Assembly: GCA_024752435.1 (NCBI GenBank)
Contig: CP103022.1
Span: 496,001 to 560,000 of the forward strand
DNA: 64,000 nucleotides
Reading direction: 5' to 3'
DNA from: Allantophomopsis cytisporea
Lineage: Eukaryota; Ascomycota; Leotiomycetes; Phacidiales; Phacidiaceae
Position 1 is the first letter of the stretch. Each line of letters begins with the position of its first letter. A program made the translations under genes and the position numbers. Of this stretch, positions 23,501-36,516 are shown piece after piece. The notes beneath the pieces were generated by a model. It did not search any database, was not told where the DNA came from, and worked only from the letters and a program-made list of their open reading frames with translations.

Positions 23501-26500
23501 GTTTCTACTCCATGCTCTTCTGGTACATACCCTCGAGTCGTATAGGTATAGTGCTAGTGGCTTCAACATAGGTAAGCTTGAGCCTCAAGATATGGCTAAA
23601 ACGCTTTGAGAACTTGGAGTCGGGTATTGTATTACGTAGTTATCAGCCTTAAAGGATGAAACTATGTGGGAGGAAGGTATTTAAAACTCAGGTCTGTAGG
23701 TAAAGCTGTAGCTCTGCATTATTACTACGTATAGACTATCAGATAGATCGTATACTACCTTATTTCATTATTATACGTTTACGTTGATATATAATATTCG
23801 AACTACTGAAACTACAAATAGGTCGAGTAAGTGTAATGAAGGTACAGCCGTGAGTAAAGATGTGGATATCTTGAGAATTCTGAGAGATTATGTTATATCC
23901 TATTCCTGCTGAAACAACCATGATTGAATATAATATAAGGCATATGTGCACTTGGGTTTGTTTAGTTGTTTCGGTTCTTTTTCTATTACTGTTGCAATTA
24001 TTATTACTATTCACATAGGCCAAGGCATTAGGGGCTGATTGAAACTACCAATTGAAGTTAACGTAATAAAAAATAGTATACAAGCTGCTCCAACTGAATA
24101 AGTATAACATGTCGCCCTACTTTATATGCTACATTAGGAACCTAGATGGTTTTGATTCTTCAAAGAGAGACACAAGAAGGTAACATACATACTAGTATCA
24201 TCAGTAGTTACGCAGGGAGTATTGAGTCCTGTTTCAGTGCTCTTTCTCTAGTATCTTATATAGAAATGGATAAAACAGGTGGTGATCTGGAGAAAGGGTT
24301 ACGTCGTTGGGGCCATCATTGCCCGTGCTCATTTACAATATTGAATTCTGCACATCAGATTTGCTATTTACATGGCTTTTGTCGTTTAATGTTAAGTGCA
24401 AAACATGAAGCCCATATCCCGATATCCGAGCAAAGTATGTAACAATGGTGAGTGAAGCCAAACGGATTCGGGTAAGGTATATTATGTATGTTGTGCGTCA
24501 TCATGACTGAACGTTGGCATCTACCTTGTTCAATATCACGAATGACATGGGATTTGTACGAAATTGTGATACTAAAATCGGGCACAGTATGGCGTGCATG
24601 GTGAGGCTGGCTGTCTCTGCGACCTTCCTACATTTGGCACACCGCAACGCGCCGAGATGCCATGGATTAATACTGAGAGGACTATAATTGCATACTTTTG
24701 GTTCTTGTTGGGCCATGACCCGATCTGTATGAGTCTCAATCTGGTATCATATCCAAGTACACGGACCGACCGTTTATAGCAGGTGTAGTCGACAAGCAAG
24801 AAAGAAGCCCACACAACGTTTCATGTGTCTCGAATCTGCAGGAAGTGGTACAACGTAAAGTACCTGTGGAAGGTAAGTAGGGTAAGGTAGGTAAGGTAAG
24901 GTACGGAAGATAATCACCTGATCGTCAGAACTACTTACACAAATTGATCTCTGCAAGGGTCAAATGCATCTGCACCGGAAGTAACAACGACGTTCGTTTC
25001 ACTACTACATAATAACAAACCGGACATGCATAAACCAACATCTCACTCCTTTTTTCTGAGTCTCTCGAGTCTTTCAGGTAGATGACATGGTTCAAAAGGT
25101 GCTTACGAGCAGGCCCGATACGGCAATGCTGCTGACAGGTCATCCATCCTTCTCTCTCACCCTCTCTCTCACTCTATGCCTTCATCATCATTTTACCCAG
25201 TGTCAAATAGAATGGGGGGGAGATAGCAAAGCGGGGTTGGGTTGACATTGGAAAGCGTGTCAGGATCCAGTCGACCTCTGAGGCATGTTTGCACTGCGTG
25301 AGCATAGGCGGAGATCCGAAAAGTACCATGGTGGGAAAGGCTGCCTTGCCTAGGTAGGTAATTTACGTATGGAGGTACCTTATTGTGCTGAATTCATGCT
25401 GAGGAGATTTTACTCTACGTAGTAAGTACGTCTATATCCATACTTAAATTACCTTCCTAACCTTCTTACCTTACTCCTCAGCCCTGGTATGAATACCGCA
25501 TTCGTTCGATTCTGATCCTGCAGCATGTACCTGTGCTGCTCGTACATGCAATCAATCACCTTTCGATTTTCGACCTCGGACGTTTGCTGGAAGGAAGATC
25601 ATACTGTGGCCATAACTAGTACTCTCCTCAGGCGATGTCAGACCATCTCCGTCGTCAATTACCTAAGACACAGATGTCAAGTATTGTGGAGGATACATAA
25701 ATACAGTATGTAACTACCAAGTAAGGTATATGTAGTACAACTCTAATGCTTGACGCCCTCTCGACCCCGCGTTTTCCGAGAAAAGGCCAGACGCTGTGCC
25801 CCAGTCAAGCAGCCAACCCAGCTCCCTGCCCTTGCGTCATATGGCCTCGTGAGCCCCGACACCCACGAGTGTCCCCTAGGAACTGGCATACTGCGGCCCC
25901 GCCCCCACGTATCATCCCACGCACAAGGAATGCTTGCATCTTCGGATGATTTGGATGGGAAGAGAGACACCGCCCGAGAATATGAGCGTGAGAACGGAGG
26001 AGAAGAAGACGAAGAGAAAAAAAGGTATCGTGGAGGACAGAGACGCAAGACAGGTGAATAGACAGACCGTCAAAAGCCAAGCACAATAGCGAGAGCCACA
26101 CACGGGCACAAGCTTCAGAAGTCAAGTAAGAGCGGAACCTCAAAACGCACAAAATAAATACCTCAAGGTGCCTTAGTCTTGGCCGGCGTCGGCATCGGTG
26201 AATCTCAATCGTCGTCATGGTCATTTTACCGTATCTATGGATACGGCAATCAAGAGGCAACTTGGATGCCTAGGTAAGGTATGATATGATCATACAGTCA
26301 GTAATCAATTCAATCATATATCTATAGCAATGATCATTATCACAAATGCTGCCAGCAACAATATCAGAAGACACTAGCTCATCCCGGTAACCATTTTCTT
26401 TTGCCGCCATCTGACTGAGCGACATCAGTTATGTAATTGTCATAGGTGATTTGTCGTATGTTCATGAAGAAGTGAAAGGAGAGAGTACTCATATGTAGCA

Positions 26501-27555
26501 TTTACATACAGAAACATCTCAAATTCGATGCCCACTAGTCATACTGCTCATCATGCTGAGGACATCGTGATACTTCGGGATACCGATAAGAGCAGCTTTC
26601 CCCGGTAAGACTGCTCAACCTGATTCTCTTCCATATTGCTTGACGGCGGCAACATCGGTCCTCCAATCGCTTTGCCGCTTACTCGCTCGATATCAAGCAA
26701 GCTGTGTCTCGTAGGTGTTCAGACTCCCCGCATTCGTATATACAGTTCGTCGGTATTGGGCCGCATTTTAGCCATGGTCCTGCTGTGCTCAGGTCTTTGC
26801 AGAGAAGTAGCGAAACATCTCACCAGCTTGACCCTACGGGCTGAGAGGTGCTGTGTGTACAGTAGTCTGTTTTCATCGATCATGACCACACGATAGACGA
26901 CCCTACATAATTAACGACACACCCATACATACTCACTCGCTCGCTCACACATTGCAGCGTTCGCTTTCTCAACACGGAGTACGTGCAGATTGGGAATCCT
27001 CTGCTGCAAGAATGTATCAATAGAAGCTCTCGTCAGTTTTGTCAGAGAGATTATCAAGCATGGCCTTGAAACTGCGTGGGGTAATTATACTACGCTCAAT
27101 GCAGTAGGCCAGCGGACCCGCCAACTTGTTCAGGTACCGTCACCATTTACCACATTTCTTCCTGTGACCATGCCCATTGGATGCTATTCCCTCAAAACTG
27201 TAAGGCGGGCAAGATGAGCGAGGTGAACAAGATGGCCATGGATGTAACATGAGCACTACCACACATGGAGTATGGTGTGGCGTATTACACTCCTGCATGG
27301 CTTACATTATTACAATTCTTCGTTATATCATGTACGTACGGTACATATTCACACGCTCACACACATGTGTATGTAAGTATCTGGAGTATATATTTATCTT
27401 GACGGACCTTGAGAACACTATCCCTTGTGAACTGCAACGGCTGTATTGTCAGAAACCTGTACAACAAAAGACCTTCTCTTAGGAATTCCTCTCTACAGAA
27501 CATAGCCCTCGCCCCTCCAAGTTCGGTGATTTCTCTCCACACATCATCAAAGACC
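20575..27555. other. Seven-kilobase gene-poor stretch
   Basis: I see no supportable gene between the PIR gene and Egt1, which diverge from this region, so both promoters lie in it. Frames are short and unrelated to any family I know. A GC-richer block at 25745-26260 has overlapping frames of 100-150 codons on both strands but no recognisable product. AGGTA/TACCT pentamer runs occur at 24869-24904 and 26272-26281. A near-palindrome GCTTATCAGATAAAGC sits at 22299-22314. Confidence 0.5.
24869..24904. repeat. AGGTA-type pentamer run
   Basis: AAGGTAAGTAGGGTAAGGTA and then GGTAAGGTAAGGTA, a degenerate tandem of AGGTA units. Confidence 0.8.
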
Positions 27556-30500
27556 ATGGCAGTTGTCACTACAGCCCCTGGCCTGGGGAACGGCATGCTG
27601 CAAAATGCAAGAAGCTTTAAACACACAAATACCAAGGCAAATACGAATGCTGCCCCTCGCTCCGATATCGACATCATCGACATTCGCCGAGATCGCCACG
27701 GAATCCAGACAACACTGAAAGAAGACATCTTCTCCATGTTGCAACCCACAAAGGGCCCGCGACAGATGCCTACTTTGCTCTTGTATGATGAGAAAGGGCT
27801 GCAGCTGTTTGAAGAAGTAGGAAAGCCCAAGAGATTCTTGAATCACGTGCTCACACGATGTTGTCACAGATTACATATTTACCCGAATACTACTTGACTG
27901 AAGATGAGATTGGCATCTTGAAGCATCACGCAGCTGAGATAGCTCAAAGTATTCAGCCAGAGTCAATGGTGATAGAGCTTGGTAGCGGGTGCGTGGAGGC
28001 AGTTTGCTGTAATGTTTGAATTTCGTGGGACATATACTAACACATCCTAGAAACTTACGAAAAGTCTCCATTCTTCTTGAAGCCATAGAATTGTCTGGTA
28101 AGACTGTTGACTATTACGCTCTTGATCTTTCTCTCAAGGAGCTTCAGCGTACACTTGCTGCAGTCCCACGCTTCAAGCATGTCAAATGCCATGGCCTACA
28201 CGGCACATACGATGATGGCTTGAGCTGGCTCAAATCTCCCGAGCTGTCAAAGAGGCCCAAGTGTATCATGACATTAGGATCAAGCATTGGAAACTTTGAT
28301 CGGGAGGATGCTGCGAATTTTCTGATGGGATTCTCTAAGGTTCTTCAATATGGAGATGTTTTCTTGGTTGGCCTTGACGCCTGTGATAAGCCCTCTAAGG
28401 TGTAGTAAGTTGAGCCTCTTCGAGATATCAGAAAGCAAAGATTTTATTCTATTCTTATTACATTCTCTTTTGGATTTAGATTTAGATTTTGGCAACTAAC
28501 GGGCATTAGTACTGCTTACAATGATTCGAAAGGTATCACGCATGACTTCATCTTGAATGGCCTTGTGCATGCGAACAAGGTGCTTGGCGAAGATATATTT
28601 GATACCAGCCAGTGGAAAGTCATTGGGGAATACGTTATGGATCACAAGGTATGACAAGCTCTCTTACAAGACATTGAGAACCCGAATGAGATGTGGCGGG
28701 ACAACGTTGCAAACATAGACTGTTAATTTCCCTGCACTTGAATCTTTATATCTCAATTCTAGGTTAACTTGACATCTATGCTAATGCAGCTTGCTGACTC
28801 GATCAGGGTGGACGACATCAAGGTTAGCATCAGACTTGCCTTCCATCAAGTAATACTAACTTCTTTTACAGCCTTCTACTCACCTCTCAAAGACCTTTCC
28901 ATTCACGGCATTCAGATCAAGGAGGGCGAGCGCATTCAAGTCGAACAGAGTAATAAGTACTCTGCCGAAGAGAGTGATCGCCTCTGGTCGGCTGCTGGAT
29001 TGAGCAAACTTGGAAAGTGGGGAACGCATGACCAGGCTTATGGTAAACTTGTGTTCCTCTTTATTACATATGCTATCGTTTCCTTCCGAGATCGGCATTG
29101 ATCTCGGCGCGCGCAGATGTCTGCAATGTTATGCTATTAAATCACAACTAGCATTGCCCACACCTTGCAATTGAATATTTGCTAACGTTATCATCCTAGC
29201 TGTTCATATGCTGGCTAAAAGCCCTCTACCATTTCCCCTGAATCCGGAAGAGTATGCAACATCGACAGTTCCCTCCATTGAAGATTGGCAAGGGCTCTGG
29301 AACGCTTGGGATGTAGTTACAAGAGGTCAGATCCCTGAGGAAGAGCTACTCAACCAACCAATCAGGTTGCGAAATGCTTGCATTTTTTATTTGGGACATA
29401 TCCCAACCTTCTTGGACATGAAGATGAGTGAGGTGACGGGCCTTCCCCTATGCGAGCCGTCTTATTATCCTTCGATATTTGAACGTGGTATTGATCCTGA
29501 TGTGGACAATCCTGAGAATTGCCATTCTCATTCAGCAATTCCTGATGAATGGCCTCAACTGGAGGAGATCCTGAAGCACCAGGCAAGAGTCCGAGCCAAG
29601 GTGCTAAGTGTCTACCAAAGCAGGCGGTATAAAGATCGAAATGTTGCTCGATCATTGTGGATGGGCTTCGAGCATGAAGCAATGCACCTGGAAACTTTGA
29701 AATACATGCTTCTGCAAAGCGACAAGACTCTTTCGCCGCCTGGGCTCAGCCCGGATTTTCGGAAAGAGGCAATGTCCGCACGAGAAGTTCGGGTTGCAAA
29801 CGAATGGTTTGACATTCCCGAGAGACTTGTTAATATTGGAATGAATGATCCTGAGGATGACTTGAAATTCACGGGCCATTTTGGATGGTAAGACTACAGA
29901 AATCTTAGATCTTCACTATGAAATTAACAGAGTATCTAGGGACAATGAAAAACCAAAAAGGCGAGTCAAGGTTACCTCATTCCAGGCCAAGGGTAGACCA
30001 ATTACCAATGAAGAGGTGAGCTCCCTCGACGTGTAACATAAATATGGACTAATTTGGACTAGTATGCACGATTCTTAGAAGACGTGAAGGACAAAAAGAT
30101 TCCAGTATCATGGGCTGAGGGAGCCATTAATGGAACGGCCTTCACGAAGAAAAAAGCAAACAATAATAGCATTCACGCCAATGGACACTCTTCCCATCCT
30201 ACGCGCCTCTCCAAATCTTACTTAGAAGGCAAATACGTCAGAACAGACTACGGTTTAATTCCTCTTGAATATGCATTGGATTGGCCTGTGTTCGCCTCTT
30301 ATGACGAGCTTGCCCGTTGCGCACGCTGGATGGGCGGACGAATTCCAACTGCTGAGGAGGTCTGGAGCATATACAGTCACGTAGATGGACTGAGATTAAA
30401 GGAGGCCGAGCAGAAGCTTGGGAGGACTGTTCCTGCAGTGAATGGGTGAGTGGAGCCATTGCTTTTGTAGTTTATTGGTATGCTAATAATCTATAATATA

Positions 30501-31003
30501 GACATCTGATCAATAATGGTGTTGAGGAGTCTCCACCATCAACGTCCTCCTCTATTGGTGGACGCTCGGAAGAGCTGTTCGCTAATTTAAGAGGTAGTAA
30601 TGTCGGGTTCCAACACTGGCACCCAGTAGCTGTAACTGCAAACGGAAACAAGTTAGCTGGTCGAGGAGAGATGGGTGGGTTGTGGGAATGGACATCCTCC
30701 ACGTTGACAGAACATGAAGGTTTCAAACCTACGCTTCTGTACCCTGCATATACTGGTATGTGTGTCGTAAGAATACAAGTACACCTTGGCTAATGTAAGC
30801 CTTATAGCGGATTTCTTTGATGGAAAGCACAATATTGTCCTTGGTGGTAGTTGGGCAACACACCCTAGAATTGCCGGGAGAAAGTCTTTGTAGGTATTGG
30901 GACCCAAACCATGATTATATAGCTGACTCCTAGCAGCGTGAATTGGTATCAGCGAAATTATCCGTACGCTTGGTGTGGTGCAAGGCTGGTCAGAGACCTA
31001 TGA
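27556..31003 (+). CDS. egt1: Ergothioneine synthase Egt1 (methyltransferase-sulfoxide synthase fusion)
   Basis: Twelve exons: 27556-27816, 27870-27988, 28051-28404, 28510-28648, 28807-28822, 28872-29042, 29200-29887, 29940-30015, 30063-30445, 30502-30755, 30808-30889 and 30937-31003. They give 869 aa, the usual length. The N-terminal half is the histidine-specific SAM-dependent methyltransferase (VIELGSGNLRK, about residues 120-130; TLGSSIGNFDREDAA) that makes hercynine. A DinB-like segment has the iron-binding H-x3-H-x-E motif in GFEHEAMHLET (His about 512 and 516, Glu about 518). The C-terminal FGE-sulfatase-type domain (GEMGGLWEWTSS, GGSWATHPRIAGRKS, YPYAWCGARLVRDL) does the O2- and iron-dependent C-S bond formation with cysteine. 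The start was chosen as the first in-frame ATG, with A at -3. Exon 5 is a 16-nt microexon (GGTGGACGACATCAAG). Confidence 0.93.
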
Positions 31004-32497
31004 TTCTTTTCTCTATTGATTTTTTTGGTGTATGCTCCGTCATTTTCCGTTTCATTTCTTGTGAAATTATATATACTGTGTAAATCTAAAGTTTGACTTT
31101 AGGGGAGGAAAAGGAAGAAATACATAAAAATGTCCTGTATTGTATTATTCAAATCTATCTCTGTAGTTACTTCCATGATTTAATATATGTCTGTAATCGA
31201 TGCTAAATAGCCATGCATTTGTTGCTACTGACTTTGGAGTTGCACTCACTGTCTTGTAGCTTCTCGTAGCTATTTTGAAGACGAAGGACGAAGACTCCTA
31301 GTCCACAAGTATCATGATAGCCCAGTCCTCCAGCTCGTTACATTGAAAGCCTAGGGTTGAAAGAATTAGCCAGTCAGATTAACGTATTTATGTCTTTATA
31401 TAACTTTGGGCTTGTAACTTTCGTCAGAGCTATAAGAATCTCGTCAACGACGCTTGTTGTCAACTTTCGGTTTCTTACATTAATATGCAGCGATCCATGT
31501 GCTTGAGCGACCGATCATACAAAAACTACACATTTATGGCAGGTTACAATAGCATCTGTTTGTTCGTTCTCTCGCAAGGCACTGACTTCTGATCTGTCCG
31601 CTGTTGTAATGTTCAAGATCGGAAAGGCCAGCATTAGATCAACAAAAACAGTGAGTAAGCCTTGGAACCCTTCCTGCCTCATCTATACAGCCATGATAGG
31701 CATCATCTATACCTCACCATACCTTGGGCTACCCAATCTAGTCATTTTAGTCTCTGTCAGATATCTTAATTGCTTAGGTACTCCTGGTTCCGCGCCTACT
31801 CACTTTGCAATCTGTCACGGATTCTACTCCTGCCAAACGCTTTCTGATCGGTGATTTGTAACATCAACAAATAACAAAATCATACAGATCACTACTGGTG
31901 GCGATAAAAATCTATCAAATATTTGCTAAGATATAACTGGATGTCATTAAGCATCTGGGAAAACTTTATTGGAGTGTAAAACCCGACAACGTAAGTAGAC
32001 CGACCCCATCGGCGCAAATGGCTTACTCCTCCCACGTTGGCTCCATGCTAAGCGTGGATGAGCATGGCAGTTCTTTTGAGTGTTAATCAGTATCAACAAG
32101 GACCATGGGAAGCTAATATGAGCTCTAGGCTTCACTATCCACTTCACCTATGCAACGAGAGGAGAACAGACGTCGGAACGAATCCCCACGAATGAATAAT
32201 TGGGTAATTGCTCATGGCTGCTCCAAGTCAAGGCAGGTGGAGATGGGAGGATAGTGCAGGTCTCGACCATCATTGTGGGACTTGTGGCACCGTTTTATCA
32301 AGTAAGTGGGATATTCCTCCCGAGTGAGTTGATTGAAGTACACCATCAATATTGTCCTTGTACCAGGTTTTATCGGAAAGAGCTGAGGATGTAGAGAGAG
32401 CCATAATGAGGGAGCTCCCAGTATCTTGTTTCAAGAACTTAACCTGGGTCATCGTGGTAGTGTTTTAGCTAATTTTTCTAAACAAGGTCCCAGGGCT
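31004..32497. other. Intergenic between Egt1 and the next gene
   Basis: Egt1 3' flank, then about 1.4 kb with only short unrelated frames. An 81-codon frame at 31609-31854 is ATG-started and could be a small secreted or membrane peptide, but nothing supports it beyond being open. The frame of the following gene is open back to 32426 without an ATG. Confidence 0.45.
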
Positions 32498-33883
32498 ATG
32501 AATACTTGTTTCGGAAAGCATGTTGAGCCGTGTCAGCGCTATCATCAACAGCTGCACTTCATTCAGAAGAGCCACGAATGTTTTGGATGCGCGACTGCAG
32601 ATGAGATGCACATAAAGCGCCATAAAGAGATTGCTAGGATCCTACAGGCCATCAGAAAACGTGACGAAGAGAATGCATTTGCTTTTCAAAGGTCGTCTAC
32701 AAAACGCTCGAAATTGTCCAATATGCCGACTGGTGAAATCGAAGGTATTTCGGGCGCCTTGTCGCAAGATTCTACCCCTGAAAAGGAGCCCCTCACGAAG
32801 AAACAGAGGAAAGAAGTGAAAAGGTTAACAAAGCAAGAAGCAAAAGCAAAAGCAAAATCTGCGAATATCAGCAAGGAAGATCTCGATTTTATAAGTGAGG
32901 CAATCCATCAAAAGATCATAACAGGAAAAGGGGCCAACTTAGTTGAGGAAGAAATCAGTCATCCTGTTGAGGGAGAAATGAAAGGAGTAACCCCTGAGAT
33001 CCTTCAGAACAACATCGCTTTCAACAGGTTCCAGCGCAATAAATTCTGTGGCAAGAAAAATCGCATCATCGAGGCGGCCAAGATCTATACGCCTAATGAG
33101 TCAAATATCCGGAAACAATCTGCCTCGAAAAGCAAGTACACAGAACCGGAGACTGAAGACAAATCTATTCCAGGTCCCTCAATTGCTGTAGATCCTGCAA
33201 TTCTGGATCGTCTCGGAATCCCATTTCACAATAGACACGACAACAGCAAGAAGAGAAAGGACTTGATAAAAAAGCTTCTGATGGACATTAAAGCGGACCT
33301 CGATATCGTTGAGAGAGAAGATACGGAAACAAGGATCCGCGAAGCTGGTTTCTGGCGATTTGTCAACAAGAACACCTTCGACAGCATGCGTGAGTTGCAC
33401 GAAGGCTTCTCCTGGTCAACTGGGGAATTGATGAAGCGGAAGAAGACAACAAGACTGAGCGAAGTGCACGGAGGCAAGGAGAACATCCCAATCCTGGTAG
33501 CTACGGGGGATAAACATGTCCAATCGAGATTGGCACTGAAATCCATTCAATTTCCAGCAAGAAAAAAGATCTCCAAGGCTACACATAGATCAAACCGCAC
33601 ATATGGGCATTGGAGGAAGTGCGGCTTAGACAGAGTTCATGACTGCTCCTGTAAACCTAAGAACATGGCAGAACATGTCGATATCATGGATAAGTTCTGT
33701 CCATCAGCTAGCCCAACAATACAGGAATCGATTACACCCAAACTCCCATCCACTACATCCTCTCTGCAAGGAATTCCAGAAGAGAATACCATTAAGACAC
33801 TTGATATTGCCAATCCAAACACCGAGGAGCTTGGCTGGACTCGCGTTGTCAATACTCGCGGGTATAGGAAGCGCGCTGTTTAA
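32498..33883 (+). CDS. Unrecognised lysine-rich protein, intronless
   Basis: A single long frame gives 461 aa from the first ATG (MNTCFGKHVEPCQRYHQQL). I do not recognise a family. The N-terminus contains Cys/His-rich spacing (CFGKHVEPC, then ECFGCATADEMHIKRH) that could bind a metal or simply be structural, followed by a helical stretch IARILQAIRKRDEENAF. A very basic segment follows (KKQRKEVKRLTKQEAKAKAK). A better ordered middle block (PAILDRLGIPF; LLMDIKADLDIVERED; EAGFWRFVNKNTFDSMRELH) looks like a folded conserved core. The tail ends GWTRVVNTRGYRKRAV. No signal peptide or membrane segment is visible. Lack of introns is unlike most neighbours. The open frame extends upstream without ATG to 32426, so a 5' exon is possible. 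Confidence 0.7.
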   Translation: MNTCFGKHVEPCQRYHQQLHFIQKSHECFGCATADEMHIKRHKEIARILQAIRKRDEENAFAFQRSSTKRSKLSNMPTGEIEGISGALSQDSTPEKEPLTKKQRKEVKRLTKQEAKAKAKSANISKEDLDFISEAIHQKIITGKGANLVEEEISHPVEGEMKGVTPEILQNNIAFNRFQRNKFCGKKNRIIEAAKIYTPNESNIRKQSASKSKYTEPETEDKSIPGPSIAVDPAILDRLGIPFHNRHDNSKKRKDLIKKLLMDIKADLDIVEREDTETRIREAGFWRFVNKNTFDSMRELHEGFSWSTGELMKRKKTTRLSEVHGGKENIPILVATGDKHVQSRLALKSIQFPARKKISKATHRSNRTYGHWRKCGLDRVHDCSCKPKNMAEHVDIMDKFCPSASPTIQESITPKLPSTTSSLQGIPEENTIKTLDIANPNTEELGWTRVVNTRGYRKRAV

Positions 33884-36490
33884 GACCCTTTGTCTCACGT
33901 TGCTTTAGGTCAGGAGCTGTTGCAACAGATCAAGATTCTATCAATGTCATTCCAATCATACATCGTGGGCGGAACCATGGTCATTCTGTTGACAAAGGGT
34001 TCATAACCTTGTCGGCGAATTCCGATCAAGCTATTGCTATTTGCTTTCTTCATTTGGGGTCTACAAGAGCCGACATTTTTATGTTTGTGATAATAGCTCA
34101 TCATACTTTTCAGATTGAATTGTAGAATATTCTAATTAGGTGATGAAAGCTAGAATATTGCTGTATGTTTTATATCGGCAAATTGCGTTTCATTCCTTCC
34201 AAACTCTTATTTCTTCTTCCGTACCTTTACATTTCCGCTCCTTTCTTAGTTCACTTCTGGCTTCAGCGTCTTCACAAGAAATTAGGGGACCTCGAAGACC
34301 CGATTAAGACGCGCTATGGTGTGAGGGCGAGGAAAAGAGAAGGAAAAGAGTGTAAGCTGGGTGTGTTATGATAGATAGCAAATCGATGAGTTTCAGTGTA
34401 GTTTTTTGCGCACGGTCAAAGAAAGTATCGCGGGTATGGCCGTCGGTAATGAAATACTGATGTGGTCCTCGGTTATTTGATCCCCATCACGCCCGTATCG
34501 CCGCCGTACTCTATCCTATGGAGTACGAAATATTGATTACTCCGTGAGTCTCATTCAGTCTCGGTAATTGCATCAGTAGATACTCCGGAGTATGATGTAT
34601 GTATGTATGATAGGGATTATTTACAAAGAGGTATGATAATACTATGTAGAGAAGAGAAGGGGGTGAGGGGGAAGGAGAGCATGGATTCGATGATCAAGGG
34701 ACAGACAGACACACTCCACTCCGACTCACACGCACCAGGGTGCTGGTGGGGGCGATGCTGATGTGATGGTGATATGATTAGATAAGATTGATTCTCTTTC
34801 AGGTCTAATCAGTTAGGGCGACCACACGATGCCATGCCAAGATTATATGGATATCCACATGAGGAACTCCGTAAGGCAATCAATCAGTCCATACTACTGC
34901 AGTAATGATGGCGGGACGGAAGAAAGCAGGAAGATCAAAAGAAAGCGGTACATAATAACGAGGTACGCATATGTACATGAAGGACGCGTACTGTGCTAAC
35001 GGCGTAAGTACTTAGTAAGTATCACCCATTTAGATGCTCCGGATCGGAGTGAGGGTATTCATCGATTCGAAATATGATTAATTGGTTGATCCGCATGAAA
35101 AACTTATCAGATGTCGCCAATGTAATCTGTTTTGCCCGTACAGTGCTGTGCGTTCATCATGTCGCGTCAGTCACGTCAATCTTTCGCTCGCGCTGCTCAT
35201 GCATCATGCATTTCCTGTGCATGAATGTTACTTCGAACAATAATAATGCAAAAAATGCACTATACATTACTATACCATGTGGTGTGCATGCACAATTTAC
35301 CACGGCTCGGTTCGACGGTCAGCCATACACATATAGTATGTGAGATTAGCAGTGTCTTATTCACACTATCGTGCATAGTCGATACTAGATTTTCAACAGC
35401 CTTTTCCAGCGAGCGTGGCCCAACCGACGTTTGGACCTTCCTCGAGCTCATAAATATGGGTATTGGGAAGGGGTTGAGAGAAAGGATATGTATGTATGAA
35501 TAATAGTGGAATCGAAATCCATGTTCGAAATCAGATAATTCATGATCCACCGGTTCTGATCCGAGCATTTTGGCTTCTCGATGCGTAATGACTGGACGAT
35601 GAGTGGTGGAAGAAGAAGGTATCATGGATTGTGGTAGGGGTTTGTTGTGTCAAAAGTCGCGTGAGCCCAGGGTGTGGCCGCACTGGCTGGGCGGTTGCTA
35701 ATAGCGCAATTTAAGGATGCTGTCACCGAGGACTCTTCATAGGTAGGCTCGGCCGATAGTCAACGGGGGGCTTGGCTTTCGGGTGATGTGTGAATATGAA
35801 TGTGATTTGTTGTTCGTATCTGGTAGGGAAGGATAACAAAAGCTAGCCATTGAGGGTGGGGAGAAGAGAAGACAAAAGAAGAAAAGAAAAAGAAGGGAGA
35901 GAAAACTTCGAGAAGAGGAGCTAGATAGATTGTAATAGAGGAATTGGATGAGTGAGTGTGATAGGAGTTGCATAATAAAATAGATCAAAAAAAAAAGGAA
36001 AAAAAGAAAAAGAAATAAGGGTCAGGTATCTAAGGTAAAATTGAGACTTAAAAATGGCCGGAATAGAACATCCTATCGTAAGCGTATGCTTACTTAACAC
36101 GAGCCTGGGTTATTTTGTTTACCATCGGCTTTCCGATACAACAACTAACACGTAAGAGGTAGTACTTCATATCACCCGTTGTGTGATAATGATGTGTACA
36201 TAATTCCTAGTACATTGGCACATAAAGGTGTATGTATATACAAAGTGATAGGAGAGGAGAAGAGAAGAAAAGGAGATGAAAGGGCAAAGAGAGGAAAAGA
36301 GGCGAAGTGGTCGAGTACAGATATCGAGTGTTAGTATGAATGAAGGTGTAATAATGACGGAGGCATGAGAGATTTATCTAAAAGAGTACGGTAGTGGCGT
36401 CGGATTTATAATCAGTCAGGTAGATAAAAACTCTCGAGAGTCTATTATGAATAAGGCTATGAATTTGATTATGAATATTGATATGAGTGT

Positions 36491-36516
36491 GAGTGAGTGA
36501 GTGAGTGAGTGAGTGA
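36491..36516. repeat. (GAGT)n microsatellite
   Basis: Six uninterrupted GAGT units read directly, inside a longer degenerate GAGTGTGAGT context from about 36480. Confidence 0.9.

Noticed and set aside
25743..26260. GC-richer block with frames of 100-151 codons.
   Set aside because: Four frames are open at once, which points to base composition rather than coding. No recognisable domain.
34165..34371. 68-codon frame with a hydrophobic segment.
   Set aside because: Short, no family resemblance, and within the A/T-rich leader of no identified gene.
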